Assembly: GCA_005884765.1 (NCBI GenBank)
Contig: VAZV01000150.1
Span: forward strand, 1-64,000
Length of the DNA stretch: 64,000 bases
Reading direction: 5' to 3'
Source: Alphaproteobacteria bacterium
GTDB taxonomy: Bacteria > Pseudomonadota > Alphaproteobacteria > Rhizobiales > Xanthobacteraceae
The translations under genes were made by a program, and so were the position numbers. The notes beneath the pieces are model-generated. The model did no database searches. It was not told the DNA's origin and was given only the letters and a program-made list of their open reading frames with translations. Positions within the stretch are counted from its first letter, which is position 1; each line of letters begins with the position of its first letter. Below are positions 47,179-56,127 of this stretch, piece by piece.

Positions 47179-48330
47179 ATGAAGGTTTGCGCCCATCTTC
47201 CTGCCGCCGGACGCGACTTGAGGTTGGACCTGTTTCGCGGGCTGGCGAACTGGGCGATCTTCCTCGATCATATCCCGCACGAGGTGTTGAACTCGGCGAC
47301 AACCCGGAATTACGGTTTTAGCGATGCGGCCGATCTGTTTGTCTTCATATCCGGCTATACGGCCGCGTTCGTGTTCGGAAGAATAATGATTGAGCGCGGC
47401 TATTTTGCCGCCGCGTCGAGGCTGGTGAAGCGGACATTGCAACTCTATGCCGCGCACATTCTTGTGGTGGTCGTCTATATCGCCGTCATCGCCGGCGTGT
47501 CGCAAGAGCTGCATGACCCAAACGACCTCAATGTGTTCAATGCCGCGGCTTTCATCAGCAAACCGCTTTGGGAATTTTTCCAGGCCCTGGCCTTGCGATA
47601 CCGGCCGGTCAATCTGGACGTGCTTCCGCTCTATATCCTGTTATTGGGAACGTTTGCTCCGACGTTGTGGCTGATGGTTCGCAAGCCGACGCTGATCCTG
47701 GTCTGCTCAATTGCGCTGTATCTTGCCGGACGGCATTTTGGCTGGAACCTGCCAAGCTCGCGATCGGCCGCCTGGTATTTCAACCCGTTCGCCTGGCAGT
47801 TGCTGTTTCTCCTGGGCGCCTGGGTCGCTCTTGGCGGCGCCCAAGCCGTCCAATCAATCGTTCGGACACGGACGGTGTTCTGGCTTGCGGTCGCCTACCT
47901 TGTATTTGCCCTGGTGGTAACAATGGCGATCAACTCGCCTCACCTCGGCGATCTTCTCCCTTCCTGGACGATGGCGCCGTTCGATCCCAACGACAAGACC
48001 AATCTCGCGCCCTGCCGCGTCGTGCATCTGATTGCGCTCGCGATCGTCGTCACACGGTTCCTGCCGCAGGATTCGCCCATTCTGAAATGGCGCTCGCTGG
48101 CGCCTCTGATCAAATGCGGCCAGAACTCGCTACCAGTGTTTTGCACCGGCATCGTTCTCTCGTTTTGTGCGCACGCTGCCATCGAAGCGAGCCTGAACTC
48201 GCTCTGGGTCCAGATTTTCGCAGGTGTCATGGGTGCAGTGCTCATGACGGCTGTCGCCTATTATCGGACCTGGCTTAAGCGGCCAGACCGTATACTTGCT
48301 TCCCAACTTCGACTTGGAGACATCACGTGA
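47179..48330 (+). CDS. opgC: OpgC-like membrane acyltransferase
   Basis: 383 aa from ATG 47179. Begins RLDLFRGLANWAIFLDHIPH, with the conserved early His, and SDAADLFVFISGYTAAFVFG, the hallmark of OpgC/acyltransferase_3 proteins; about ten membrane helices. OpgC transfers succinyl groups to osmoregulated periplasmic glucans. No opgGH genes are here, so another substrate delivered by, or protected from, the RND pump is possible. The next gene overlaps by four bases (GTGA). Confidence 0.82.
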   Translation: MKVCAHLPAAGRDLRLDLFRGLANWAIFLDHIPHEVLNSATTRNYGFSDAADLFVFISGYTAAFVFGRIMIERGYFAAASRLVKRTLQLYAAHILVVVVYIAVIAGVSQELHDPNDLNVFNAAAFISKPLWEFFQALALRYRPVNLDVLPLYILLLGTFAPTLWLMVRKPTLILVCSIALYLAGRHFGWNLPSSRSAAWYFNPFAWQLLFLLGAWVALGGAQAVQSIVRTRTVFWLAVAYLVFALVVTMAINSPHLGDLLPSWTMAPFDPNDKTNLAPCRVVHLIALAIVVTRFLPQDSPILKWRSLAPLIKCGQNSLPVFCTGIVLSFCAHAAIEASLNSLWVQIFAGVMGAVLMTAVAYYRTWLKRPDRILASQLRLGDIT

Positions 48331-49079
48331 CGGGCAGTTTGGCACTGATTTGGCCGGCAATGGCGGCCGCATTCCTGGCGTCACTGGTCGAGGCCGTCGA
48401 AGCTCTGACGATCGTGCTGGCCGTCGCCACGGTTCGCGGCTGGCGTCCCGCCGGGCTTGGCGCCTTCGCCGGCCTTTCTGTGCTGGCCGTCATCGTGACG
48501 GCGCTCGGACCCTTGCTTGGTCAAGTCCCGCTGCATCTGTTGCAGCTCGTGATCGGGATCCTGCTGCTCTTGTTCGGCATGCGCTGGCTGCGAAAGGCGA
48601 TCCTACGCGCGGCCGGCGTCATCCCGCTGCACGATGAGGCGACCGCGTTCGCAGCCGAAACGGCAGAACTGCGCGAACAAGCCCGCCGCAGCGAGGCCCG
48701 GCTCGATTGGCTCGCCGCCCTTGCGAGTTTTAAGGCGGTGCTGCTCGAGGGACTAGAGGTCGTGTTCATCGTGATTGCGCTCAGTGCCGGTCGCGGCATG
48801 CTCCTTCCAGCGAGTGCAGGCGCGCTTGCCGCATGCCTGCTGGTCGCCGGACTGGGCTTTATCGTGCATCGGCCCTTGGCGCGGGTTCCGGAAAATACGC
48901 TGAAGTTTGCGGTCGGCGTCATGCTGTCCGCATTTGGCGTGTTTTGGACTGGTGAGGGGCTCGGCGTGGACTGGCCGGGCGCGGATCTCACCATCGTCGG
49001 ATTCGCGGTGCTGTTTCTCGCCATCAGCGGCGCGGCGGTCGCCATGCTGCGCTGGCCGAGGGCCGAGGTCTTGCCATGA
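48327..49079 (+). CDS. COG4280-like membrane protein
   Basis: 250 aa from GTG 48327. Six or seven helices in two halves, each with a related acidic motif: LASLVEAVEALTIVLAVAT and FKAVLLEGLEVVFIVIALSA. Paired E-x-x-E/E-x-x-x-E motifs in helices recall FTR1- and TerC-like cation transporters. Uncharacterised family. Overlaps both neighbours by four bases, so it belongs to the same translationally coupled operon. Confidence 0.78.
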   Translation: MTGSLALIWPAMAAAFLASLVEAVEALTIVLAVATVRGWRPAGLGAFAGLSVLAVIVTALGPLLGQVPLHLLQLVIGILLLLFGMRWLRKAILRAAGVIPLHDEATAFAAETAELREQARRSEARLDWLAALASFKAVLLEGLEVVFIVIALSAGRGMLLPASAGALAACLLVAGLGFIVHRPLARVPENTLKFAVGVMLSAFGVFWTGEGLGVDWPGADLTIVGFAVLFLAISGAAVAMLRWPRAEVLP

Positions 49080-49282
49080 GCGCGCTTGCGACCGTGTTGC
49101 GGGAACTGGTCGGACTGTTCGTTGACGATGGCGCGCTGGCGCTGGCGATCGTTGCCATCGTTGCGCTCGCTGGCATCATGGCAACGCTGCTGCCGGGCGC
49201 GCCGTTGGTAGCGGGCGCCGCCTTGCTATTCGGCTGTCTAGGTGCGCTCCTCGTAAACGCGGCAAGAGCCGGTCGTCGCTGA
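49076..49282 (+). CDS. Small two-helix membrane protein
   Basis: 68 aa. Two hydrophobic helices (LALAIVAIVALAGIMATLL and LVAGAALLFGCLGALLV) joined by PGAP. Starts within an ATGA overlap with the COG4280-like gene and ends the operon. Probably a partner subunit of that protein. Confidence 0.7.
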   Translation: MSALATVLRELVGLFVDDGALALAIVAIVALAGIMATLLPGAPLVAGAALLFGCLGALLVNAARAGRR

Positions 49283-49751
49283 TTGCAGCGCTCGCGGATT
49301 AAGGCCGTCGTGTCGATCAAAATCACTTTTTTATCGATCCATTCTTTCTTGAAAAGTACCTTGCCTCTCATCTTCAGGGATCTCTTCAACCGCCCGGCGT
49401 CGGCCGCCATAAACGGTCGACCATGCGACAACATTTCCGCCAGAGCGGACGTTCCATAACCCTTTTCCCGCATTCCGCGATTCTCGCATGAGCTTGCTTG
49501 GGTTCAATGCCGACGCGTGAACACGGGAGAGCAAGCACTAAGACTGTCGAGTCGGGAAAGTCCGCATTTCCTGGCGCGTTCTCGAAGTTTCGATTCGTTA
49601 ATGCTCGACTGCAGAACACGGTCTGCACGTATGGACCTTCCCCGACGACCAATGATCCTAGCCTCATGCAAATTAGGTACCCGCAACAGCTAGTTGCGCA
49701 AATTCGCCACCAACTTCACACCTCTGTCGGGCCCTCACTCTCGAGGAAGTT
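49283..49751. other. Intergenic region
   Basis: No gene supported. The sequence just before 49752 may encode the lost N-terminus of the following HTH gene (a frame reading ALTLEEV). Confidence 0.45.
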
Positions 49752-49943
49752 GTGGAGCGCTATCGGAGGCAGGTCAGCGAGGGCACCCTCCGCAACTGGC
49801 GTTCAAGGAGGATCGGTCCACCGTTTATCAAGATCGGCAAAGCCATTCTCTATCCGTTGGAGGAACTCGATCGCTGGGCTCGCAGAAACCTTGTCGTTTG
49901 CCGATGTTCACGATCGCTCCGCTTGGAGGAAGCGGCGGAGTGA
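49752..49943 (+). CDS. Excisionase-like helix-turn-helix protein, start uncertain
   Basis: 63 aa from GTG 49752; the frame continues upstream as ALTLEEV without a start codon. Winged-helix/MerR-like fold of the AlpA/excisionase type: RYRRQVSEGTLRNWRSRRIG, PPFIKIGKAILYPLEELDRW. The C-terminal 15 residues come from the 145 bp repeat that also occurs at 60.6 kb. Such proteins usually belong to prophages or integrative elements; no integrase is present here. Confidence 0.65.
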   Translation: MERYRRQVSEGTLRNWRSRRIGPPFIKIGKAILYPLEELDRWARRNLVVCRCSRSLRLEEAAE

Positions 49944-50040
49944 CGTGCGCCGGGTCCGGCAGTTAGCGCCGACGGGATGATCTAACGGTGAGATAGATAT
50001 CGATTCGGAATCCGTGCTACAACGCGATCATGGAGTCTCG
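49896..50040 (+). repeat. Dispersed 145 bp repeat, copy A
   Basis: From GTTTGCCGATGTTCACGATC to GTGCTACAACGCGATCATGG and AGTCTCG. About 85% of bases match copy B at 60609-60752 in the same orientation. Here a TGA interrupts the frame that stays open in copy B. Confidence 0.85.
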
Positions 50041-50266
50041 CTTGATCTAGCCGTTGCGCTAAGGCTATCTGCCGTTCGCAGTCCTCCTCTCGTCACCTCG
50101 TTGTGGTGCAGAGATCGGCCGGTCTGGCAGCTCGTCATCGCGTCCGAGTTTTGAATGCCCGTCGTATTGGCTTTCCCCTCTTCGAAAGGTCCGATGAACA
50201 GCTTGAGATTGATCATGATTCCGTGGATCACAAATCCAAACGGGACGATGGGATCGCCGCCAAGTT

Positions 50267-50563
50267 TTACGCATCAGATTCTATATTCACCAAAACTTCC
50301 CCGGCGACGATTTCGGGGTCTCCAAGATTAAGGTCAAGCAGGCTTGCTTGAACAAACTCCAGTACCTTATCGTTCGCCGCATTGGCGCTTTCGCGGTCCT
50401 CGAATATCATCACAGCAACACCGACGCCTTCGCCCCCATCTAGTACATAATAAGATCTGAATCCGTGCGATTCCCTTAGTATCTGACCGATGCCGCTTTT
50501 GGCGCGGCGGGCAGCATCCGCAATCGAACGAACCTTGGTGTACTTTCGAACAAACATGTACAT
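50267..50563 (-). CDS. ABM-like small protein
   Basis: 98 aa from ATG 50563. Ferredoxin-like alpha/beta pattern typical of antibiotic-biosynthesis-monooxygenase-like dimers: MFVRKYTKVRSIADAARRAK, GFRSYYVLDGGEGVGVAVMI and FEDRESANAANDKVLEFV. No catalytic residue can be assigned; many members are of unknown function. Lies alone. Confidence 0.7.
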   Translation of the reverse strand: MYMFVRKYTKVRSIADAARRAKSGIGQILRESHGFRSYYVLDGGEGVGVAVMIFEDRESANAANDKVLEFVQASLLDLNLGDPEIVAGEVLVNIESDA

Positions 50564-50855
50564 CAGGCCACCCATGCGTCTCAGTTCCGGCCCCGCGCAT
50601 CAAAGCATATTGGGCCGCTGCTGGACTAGGACCATCTTCCGAGATGGGTTCATCTTCAACCAAATTGGGCTGCCCGCGTCATGTCCGGTTTACCCCCATT
50701 CGCGACCGGACAGCGGACATCCCGGCTCGGCAGCTTCGTGCCGGTGGAGGAGCCGTCCACAGCATCAAACTCGGAAGTCGTCGCTTCAATCACGTCGTTC
50801 AGCGCGGCCAGTTGCTGCGCACGTGCCGCGAAACGGACCACCGGTCCGGTGTCCT

Positions 50856-51767
50856 TCAAGACGCCGCGCGATTCCGAAAGACCATCTCCTTGGCCAGATC
50901 GACGAAGGCGCGCAAGCTCGCGGCCATGTGGCGGCGTCCTGGATAATAGAGGCAATATCCGGGATAGGAGGGTGTCCACTCGCTTAGAACTTCAACCAGC
51001 CTGCCTGTGGTGATGTCATCAGCCACCATCCACTCGCCGACATAGGCAAGGCCGAGACCGGCCCTGCTCGCCTGCGCTATCATGTCGGGCTCATCGAGTG
51101 TGAGGGGCCCCGGCACATCGATCCTCATCGCTTCGCCGTGACGTTCAAACTCCCAGCGGTAGAGAGCGCCGCTTGAATAGCGAGCGCGGATGCACTCATG
51201 ATCCATCAGGTCGGCCGGGGCGGTGGGCCGGGACTTGTTTTCGAAATAGCTTGGCGCACCGACCACAACATGTCGCGTATCTGGACCAAGCGGCACCGCG
51301 ATCATGTCCTGCGGAACCGCTTCAGCCAGGCGCACCCCGGCGTCAAACCCATCCTTGATGATGTCGATCAGCCGCCCTTCGGTTACGATTTCGACCTTCA
51401 TCCGGTCATAGCGACGACGATACTCGAAGACAAAGGGCATCAGTAGCTGGCGACCCCCGCCGAGCGAGCAACTGAACCGTAGCGTGCCTGTCGGCTTGCC
51501 GCTGTGATCGGCGACGGCCCGGGCGGCGTTACGGATGTCCGACAGCGCCGGCGCGATTGCCTCGACGTATTCGCGGCCGGCACTCGTCAGGGCGACGTTG
51601 CGCGTCGTGCGGTTGAAGAGGCGAACGCCCAGCCTGTTCTCGAGACTGGAAACGGCATTGCCAATCGCTGTCGGCGACACATCCAGATCGATGGCCGCCG
51701 CGCGGAAGCTTCCGAGCCTGGCGATGGCGACCACGGCCTCGAGTTCCATCAGCCCACTTTTGTACAT
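50856..51767 (-). CDS. LysR-family regulator
   Basis: 303 aa from ATG 51767 (GTG two codons earlier is possible). Winged helix [19 protein letters not shown] and an effector domain of the CrgA/DsdC-like subgroup, including [18 protein letters not shown]. Divergent from the aldo-keto reductase/AraC chimera, whose reductase half it probably once regulated. Confidence 0.9.
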   Translation of the reverse strand: MYKSGLMELEAVVAIARLGSFRAAAIDLDVSPTAIGNAVSSLENRLGVRLFNRTTRNVALTSAGREYVEAIAPALSDIRNAARAVADHSGKPTGTLRFSCSLGGGRQLLMPFVFEYRRRYDRMKVEIVTEGRLIDIIKDGFDAGVRLAEAVPQDMIAVPLGPDTRHVVVGAPSYFENKSRPTAPADLMDHECIRARYSSGALYRWEFERHGEAMRIDVPGPLTLDEPDMIAQASRAGLGLAYVGEWMVADDITTGRLVEVLSEWTPSYPGYCLYYPGRRHMAASLRAFVDLAKEMVFRNRAAS

Positions 51768-51869
51768 TGTCACGATTCTTTAGATACGACATCGCAGTTT
51801 ATCTCAATTATCGCGACGATCAAAATCCATTACGGGTGCAGCGATACTCAATGAAGCAAGGCGGTTGGA

Positions 51870-53126
51870 ATGCCCAAAGCCCCTATCACCAACATCACCT
51901 TCGGCACTATGACGCTCGGCTACCGCGGATACGGAGCCCGGGTTCATGACCCTGCGACCGCAGACGCAATGCTTGGCGCCGTCTTGGAATTTGGCCACGA
52001 CCAGCTCGACACGCGCTCTGTCTATGGCGATGGAACCTGCGAACAGATGTTGGGTGACCTCCGCGCCGCCAAACGGTTCGGCATCGCCACGCGGATTCAT
52101 TCCGGATCGCCACCCGGATCTACTGCGCTAAATACTCGCGGCCACGAGCCTGAGAACCTGAAGCGAGTCTTCAAGGAGTCCCTGGCGCGCCTGAAGACCG
52201 ATAAGGTCAAGATCCTCTATTTGGTGACGCCTGACAGCGCCACGCCGATCGAATCGACGCTGTCGGCCGTCCAGGAACTTCATGACGAAGGCCTGTTTGA
52301 GGAGTTCGGCGTCAGCAATTTCAGCGCGTGGCAAGTGGCGGAGGCATCGGAAATAGCCGCGCGCGATGGATGGATAAGGCCGAGTGTCTACCAGGGACTG
52401 TACAACGCGATCACGCGTGCGGTTGAACCGGAACTGTTCAAATGCCTCGGCAACTATGGCATCCGCTTCGCAACATTCTTTAACAGCAATGCGGGCGAGC
52501 CGTGGAAGTCCGTGGCGCTTCTTTTGCCGCGGCGGTCCCTGGTTTCGCATCTCGGATTCGAGCCGCGGGGTGGTCATTACCGCCGTAATGGAACGGCCGC
52601 CGGGCGCCTCCTCCTTGATCTCATCCGCAATTCTGAGGAAGGCGAAGGATCAACGCCCTCGCCGGCCGATTCTTACATGCGGCTCGCAATCTATGATCTT
52701 GTCGGGGCGCTGTTTGCACCGAATGATCCGGTGCCGTCGCGTCACGCGGACAAGCTGTTCATGCGTGTCCGCAGCGTTATCAAGGACGGTTTCGCCGATT
52801 CGGATTTTGGTCCTTGCGAGGCCGCAGCGAGAGCTGGGATTTCACTGCGTTATCTCCAGAAAATGTTTACACAACGGGGATCGACCTGCAGTGAATTCAT
52901 CTATTCCTTCCGTCTAGATCACGCCGCGCGTCTTCTGCAGCGCCGGGCCGCCCTCGACGCAAGGCAGGCTCTCAGCGAGATTGCCTATGCTTCCGGTTTT
53001 CGCGACTACAGGCATTTCGCGAGAAAGTTTCGTCACCGGTTCGGTCATGCACCGGGCGGGGGCTCCCCAGATGACCGTCGCGCCCTTTGTGACAGGAACA
53101 TCAACCATTGGCTTGCCATGCTTTGA
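51870..53126 (+). CDS. Chimeric ORF: aldo-keto reductase N-part fused to AraC C-part
   Basis: 418 aa in one frame. Residues 1 to about 215 are an AKR7/aflatoxin-reductase-like barrel: LDTRSVYGDGTCEQMLGDL, FKESLARLKTDKVKILYLVT, FEEFGVSNFSAWQVAEASEI, VYQGLYNAITRAVEPELF. It stops before the C-terminal NADPH-binding segment. From about residue 220 it is an AraC regulator: end of the sensing domain (LPRRSLVSHLGFEPRGG) and a full HTH (AARAGISLRYLQKMFT, LSEIAYASGFRDYRHFARKF). Most likely a deletion joined two genes in frame near 52490-52530; a functional fusion cannot be excluded. Confidence 0.85.
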   Translation: MPKAPITNITFGTMTLGYRGYGARVHDPATADAMLGAVLEFGHDQLDTRSVYGDGTCEQMLGDLRAAKRFGIATRIHSGSPPGSTALNTRGHEPENLKRVFKESLARLKTDKVKILYLVTPDSATPIESTLSAVQELHDEGLFEEFGVSNFSAWQVAEASEIAARDGWIRPSVYQGLYNAITRAVEPELFKCLGNYGIRFATFFNSNAGEPWKSVALLLPRRSLVSHLGFEPRGGHYRRNGTAAGRLLLDLIRNSEEGEGSTPSPADSYMRLAIYDLVGALFAPNDPVPSRHADKLFMRVRSVIKDGFADSDFGPCEAAARAGISLRYLQKMFTQRGSTCSEFIYSFRLDHAARLLQRRAALDARQALSEIAYASGFRDYRHFARKFRHRFGHAPGGGSPDDRRALCDRNINHWLAML

Positions 53127-53404
53127 TGGCCTTCGGCGACGCTCGGTACGCTGGAATTGTTCGCGCTGTTCGGAAGCTCGCAAAGCGGTATCGTTGCGAT
53201 TTACGTCTGGAACGCGCTTCTTTTTGTTAAGATCTTCCAGTTCAATCACATCAGCAAGGGTGCACGAACCACTCGCTTGCTAAATTCTAATTTAATCTCT
53301 CGCGCAGAGTTGAGTAACGGTGATGTCGAAGCCAGTAGCGCTTATCCGGAGCGATCGCCAGCTGCGATTGGTGTCGAGGTTGGGAGCGATATCTCTGACG
53401 GAGA

Positions 53405-53853
53405 ATGGCTATGTTGCGTAAGACAGTGATCGCGTTGTTGGCAGGTGCGTCGGTTGGTCTGGCTGCGCCAACAATGGCGTTGGCGCGCGGTGGCGGTGGC
53501 GGGGGTGGTGGTGGCCACGGCGGCGGTGGCGGCTTTGGTGGTGGCGGAGGCAGTTTCCACGGCGGCATGGGTATGGGCGGTGGAGGTTTCCACGGCGGCG
53601 GCATGGCGATGGGTGGTGGCGGCTTCCATGGTGGCTACGGCGGCGGCGCATTCCGCGGCGGTATGGCGTTCCATGATGGTGGTTTCCGTGGCGGCGAATC
53701 TGGTCGCGGCTTCGACCATGATACCCGTACGATTACTATGACAACTATGCGTACGACGATTCCTACTATGACAACGGCAATTGCTACGTGGTGCAGCGAC
53801 GCGTGCACACCACCCATGGCTGGCGCCTGCAGCCCGTTCAAGTGTGCGGTTGA
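53405..53853 (+). pseudogene. Glycine-rich exported protein with a frameshift near the end
   Basis: Signal peptide (VIALLAGASVGLAAPTMALA) followed by about 75 residues of G/H/F repeats (GGGGFHGG, GMAMGG). After GRGFDHD near 53725 the original frame becomes threonine-rich nonsense, while another frame reads YDYYDNYAYDDSYYDNGNCY and VVQRRVHTTHGWRLQPVQVC, ending at 53851-53853. The latter tail is typical of this family of exported Bradyrhizobium proteins, so one base was gained or lost. Confidence 0.75.
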
Positions 53854-53892
53854 TGAACTGTCGTAGATCGATGTCGATCGCGATCCGGATGA

Positions 53893-53920
53893 CCTCAGCG
53901 CACCCTCTCTGGCGCTGAGG
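53893..53920 (+). terminator. Candidate terminator after the glycine-rich gene
   Basis: Perfect 9 bp stem CCTCAGCGC/GCGCTGAGG with a 10-nt loop; only a weak T-containing tail (TTAGTTC). Confidence 0.5.
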
Positions 53921-54305
53921 TTAGTTCGCGTGGATCGGGCGTGCGGAGTCATAAACCGACGAACCTGATTGCGGCCTGCAACTCGAACACCGTTCGCGTG
54001 CGCCGCCCCCCACTGACCGCACTTAGTGCGTTGTTCGCGAGGGGCACTCCCGCAAACAAGGTGCCCTGGCCGAAGACCGACTTGGCCACCCGAAGACCGA
54101 CTTGGCCACGCTCGCTGGCAGCCCTGCATCGCCACCACGGCACCCAACGTCAGCTTTACCCAATCGACAACATTGTGCGTGCGCTTGGAGGCCGCCAACT
54201 GGGCGGCCTTACTGTTTACGCAGTACGCGCCACTGAAAGTTGGCTTCCAACACCAGGCCCATTCGGGTCGCCGATTATCACCGCTTTGCCTTTATCGATC
54301 GGCCG
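53921..54305. other. Intergenic region with tandem duplication and hairpin
   Basis: No gene supported. Contains the 20 bp tandem duplication at 54070-54109 and a hairpin AGGCCGCC-N5-GGCGGCCT at 54189-54209. Confidence 0.5.
54070..54109 (+). repeat. Exact 20 bp tandem duplication
   Basis: CCGAAGACCGACTTGGCCAC occurs twice without spacer or mismatch. Confidence 0.95.
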
Positions 54306-54533
54306 CTATTGCCCGTGACTGACCAGCACATAGCGGCAGGCGGGGGAGAGTTTAGGACGGTTTTCCTTGAGGCAAGCCAGGATAGTAAAATCGCCCTGAT
54401 CCATCAGCTTGCGGCAGAAGCGCTGCACGTCGCGTATGCAAGCCTTCTCGTCCTGATCGGTGCCGCTGTGAGCGAGGGCGCTGATTGAGACCGGAACACA
54501 CAGCAGGAAAAGCGCCACCAAGAATTTGTACAT
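54306..54533 (-). CDS. Small exported cysteine-rich protein
   Basis: 75 aa. Signal peptide (FLVALFLLCVPVSISALA), then a short helical domain with four cysteines: ACIRDVQRFCRK and LACLKENRPKLSPACR. The C-x8-C ... C-x12-C pattern resembles the GLG1-type Cys-rich repeat seen in small periplasmic proteins of this lineage. Two disulfides likely. It follows emrB in the same direction after 55 bp. Confidence 0.72.
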   Translation of the reverse strand: MYKFLVALFLLCVPVSISALAHSGTDQDEKACIRDVQRFCRKLMDQGDFTILACLKENRPKLSPACRYVLVSHGQ

Positions 54534-54588
54534 TGTGTTTGCTCCTTCAGATTTCAGGTAACTTCACGATCGTGGGCCACGCCGCCGT

Positions 54589-56127
54589 TCATTCCATCAC
54601 CATCGCGTGGTCGTTCCCGTCCGCGGACGGGGCACTGCGCAGCAGCAGGACCAGCGGGATTGCGGCAAGCGAGAGGATCATCATCAACTTGAAATCGTCG
54701 ATATAGCTGATGATGGCGGCCTGCATTTGGATCAGCTGGTCCAGCGCGGCGCGTCCACCGGCTGTCCACGGACTCCAGGCATGCTGGATAATTCCGTCGT
54801 TGAAGGCGCGATTGACCGCCGTGACGTGGGTGGAAATCGTCGCGTGATTGACCTGTTGGTTTCTGATCAGCAGATAGGACACGATGGATATGCCGACACT
54901 GGAGCCGACGTTGCGGGACAGGTTGAACAGACCGGTGCCGTCGGCCCGCTGCTCGGGCGCAAGGGTGGCGAAGGTGACGGTGTTGAGCGGAACGAACAAA
55001 AATCCAAGTCCTGCTCCCTGGATGAATCCGGTTACCGCTATCGTCCACTGCGAGACGTTCGGATTCCATCCTGTCATGTCGTACATGGCCCAGGCCGTCA
55101 GCAGCAGGCCGATCAGGATCAGCAGCCTTATATCGATCCGCCCGATGAGGCGGCCGACCACAAACATGCAGACCATGGTGCCCAGGCCCCGCGGGCCCAT
55201 GACGACACCCGCGGTCACCACCGGATAGCCCATCAGGGTCTGTAAATAGGGCGTCAGCAACGCCAGTGAAGCGAGATAGGTTATTCCGACGATGAAAATG
55301 AACAGCATCCCCACAGAAAAATTGCGATCCAGAAACAGCTTTGGATTTACGAACGACTGCCTCGCGGTAAACGTGTGAACGAGGAAGATGTAAAAGGCGG
55401 ATACGCAAACGGTTGCCTCGACCAGAATCTCGAACGAAGAGAACCAGTCGAGCTGCGCGCCGCGATCGAGAAAGACCTGCATCGCAGCGATGGCGATGCT
55501 GAGGCTGCCGAATCCGAGCCAATCCATCCTGGCCGCCGCCGATGTCCTGGTCTCCGTCATGAAGATCGAGATGCCTGCAAACGCCAGCGCGCCGATCGGC
55601 ACGTTGATGTAGAAAACCCATCGCCAGCTGAATTGATCGGTCAAATATCCGCCGATCACCGGTCCCAGCACCGGTCCTACCATGACCGATACGCCGAACA
55701 GGGCCATTGCCGAACCGCGCTCTTCGGGGGTGTAGATGTCGAGCAGAATCGATTGCGCGATCGGAACCAGTGCCGCACCGAAAAATCCCTGCAGCAGCCG
55801 GAAGGCCACGATCTCGAGCAGCGACTGCGCGATGCCGCAAAGCACCGAGGCCGCCACGAAGCCTGCGATCGCAACCATCAGCACGCGCTTGCGGCCGAAC
55901 CTGTTGGCGAGGAAGCCCGACGGCGGCGTCATGATCGCGGCCGCCACGATATAGGACGTCAGCACCCAGTTGATCTGGTCGGCGCTGGCGGAGACGCTGC
56001 CCTGCATATAGGGCAGCGCCACATTGGCGATGGTGGTATCGAGCGCCTGCATGATCACGGCCAGAATGATGCAGGCCGTGATAGCGGGACGGTTGATCGC
56101 CCGCGGAATGGCGGCTCCGTCAGGCAT
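54589..56127 (-). CDS. emrB: MFS multidrug efflux permease, EmrB (DHA2) type
   Basis: 512 aa from ATG 56127, 14 membrane helices. DHA2 motifs are plain: MQALDTTIANVALPYMQGS in helix 1, FRLLQGFFGAALVPIAQSI, and RWVFYINVPIG in helix 5 region. Overlaps emrA by 8 bp. A second, separate EmrB from that at 22218-23846 and closer to the classic type. Confidence 0.93.
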   Translation of the reverse strand: MPDGAAIPRAINRPAITACIILAVIMQALDTTIANVALPYMQGSVSASADQINWVLTSYIVAAAIMTPPSGFLANRFGRKRVLMVAIAGFVAASVLCGIAQSLLEIVAFRLLQGFFGAALVPIAQSILLDIYTPEERGSAMALFGVSVMVGPVLGPVIGGYLTDQFSWRWVFYINVPIGALAFAGISIFMTETRTSAAARMDWLGFGSLSIAIAAMQVFLDRGAQLDWFSSFEILVEATVCVSAFYIFLVHTFTARQSFVNPKLFLDRNFSVGMLFIFIVGITYLASLALLTPYLQTLMGYPVVTAGVVMGPRGLGTMVCMFVVGRLIGRIDIRLLILIGLLLTAWAMYDMTGWNPNVSQWTIAVTGFIQGAGLGFLFVPLNTVTFATLAPEQRADGTGLFNLSRNVGSSVGISIVSYLLIRNQQVNHATISTHVTAVNRAFNDGIIQHAWSPWTAGGRAALDQLIQMQAAIISYIDDFKLMMILSLAAIPLVLLLRSAPSADGNDHAMVME

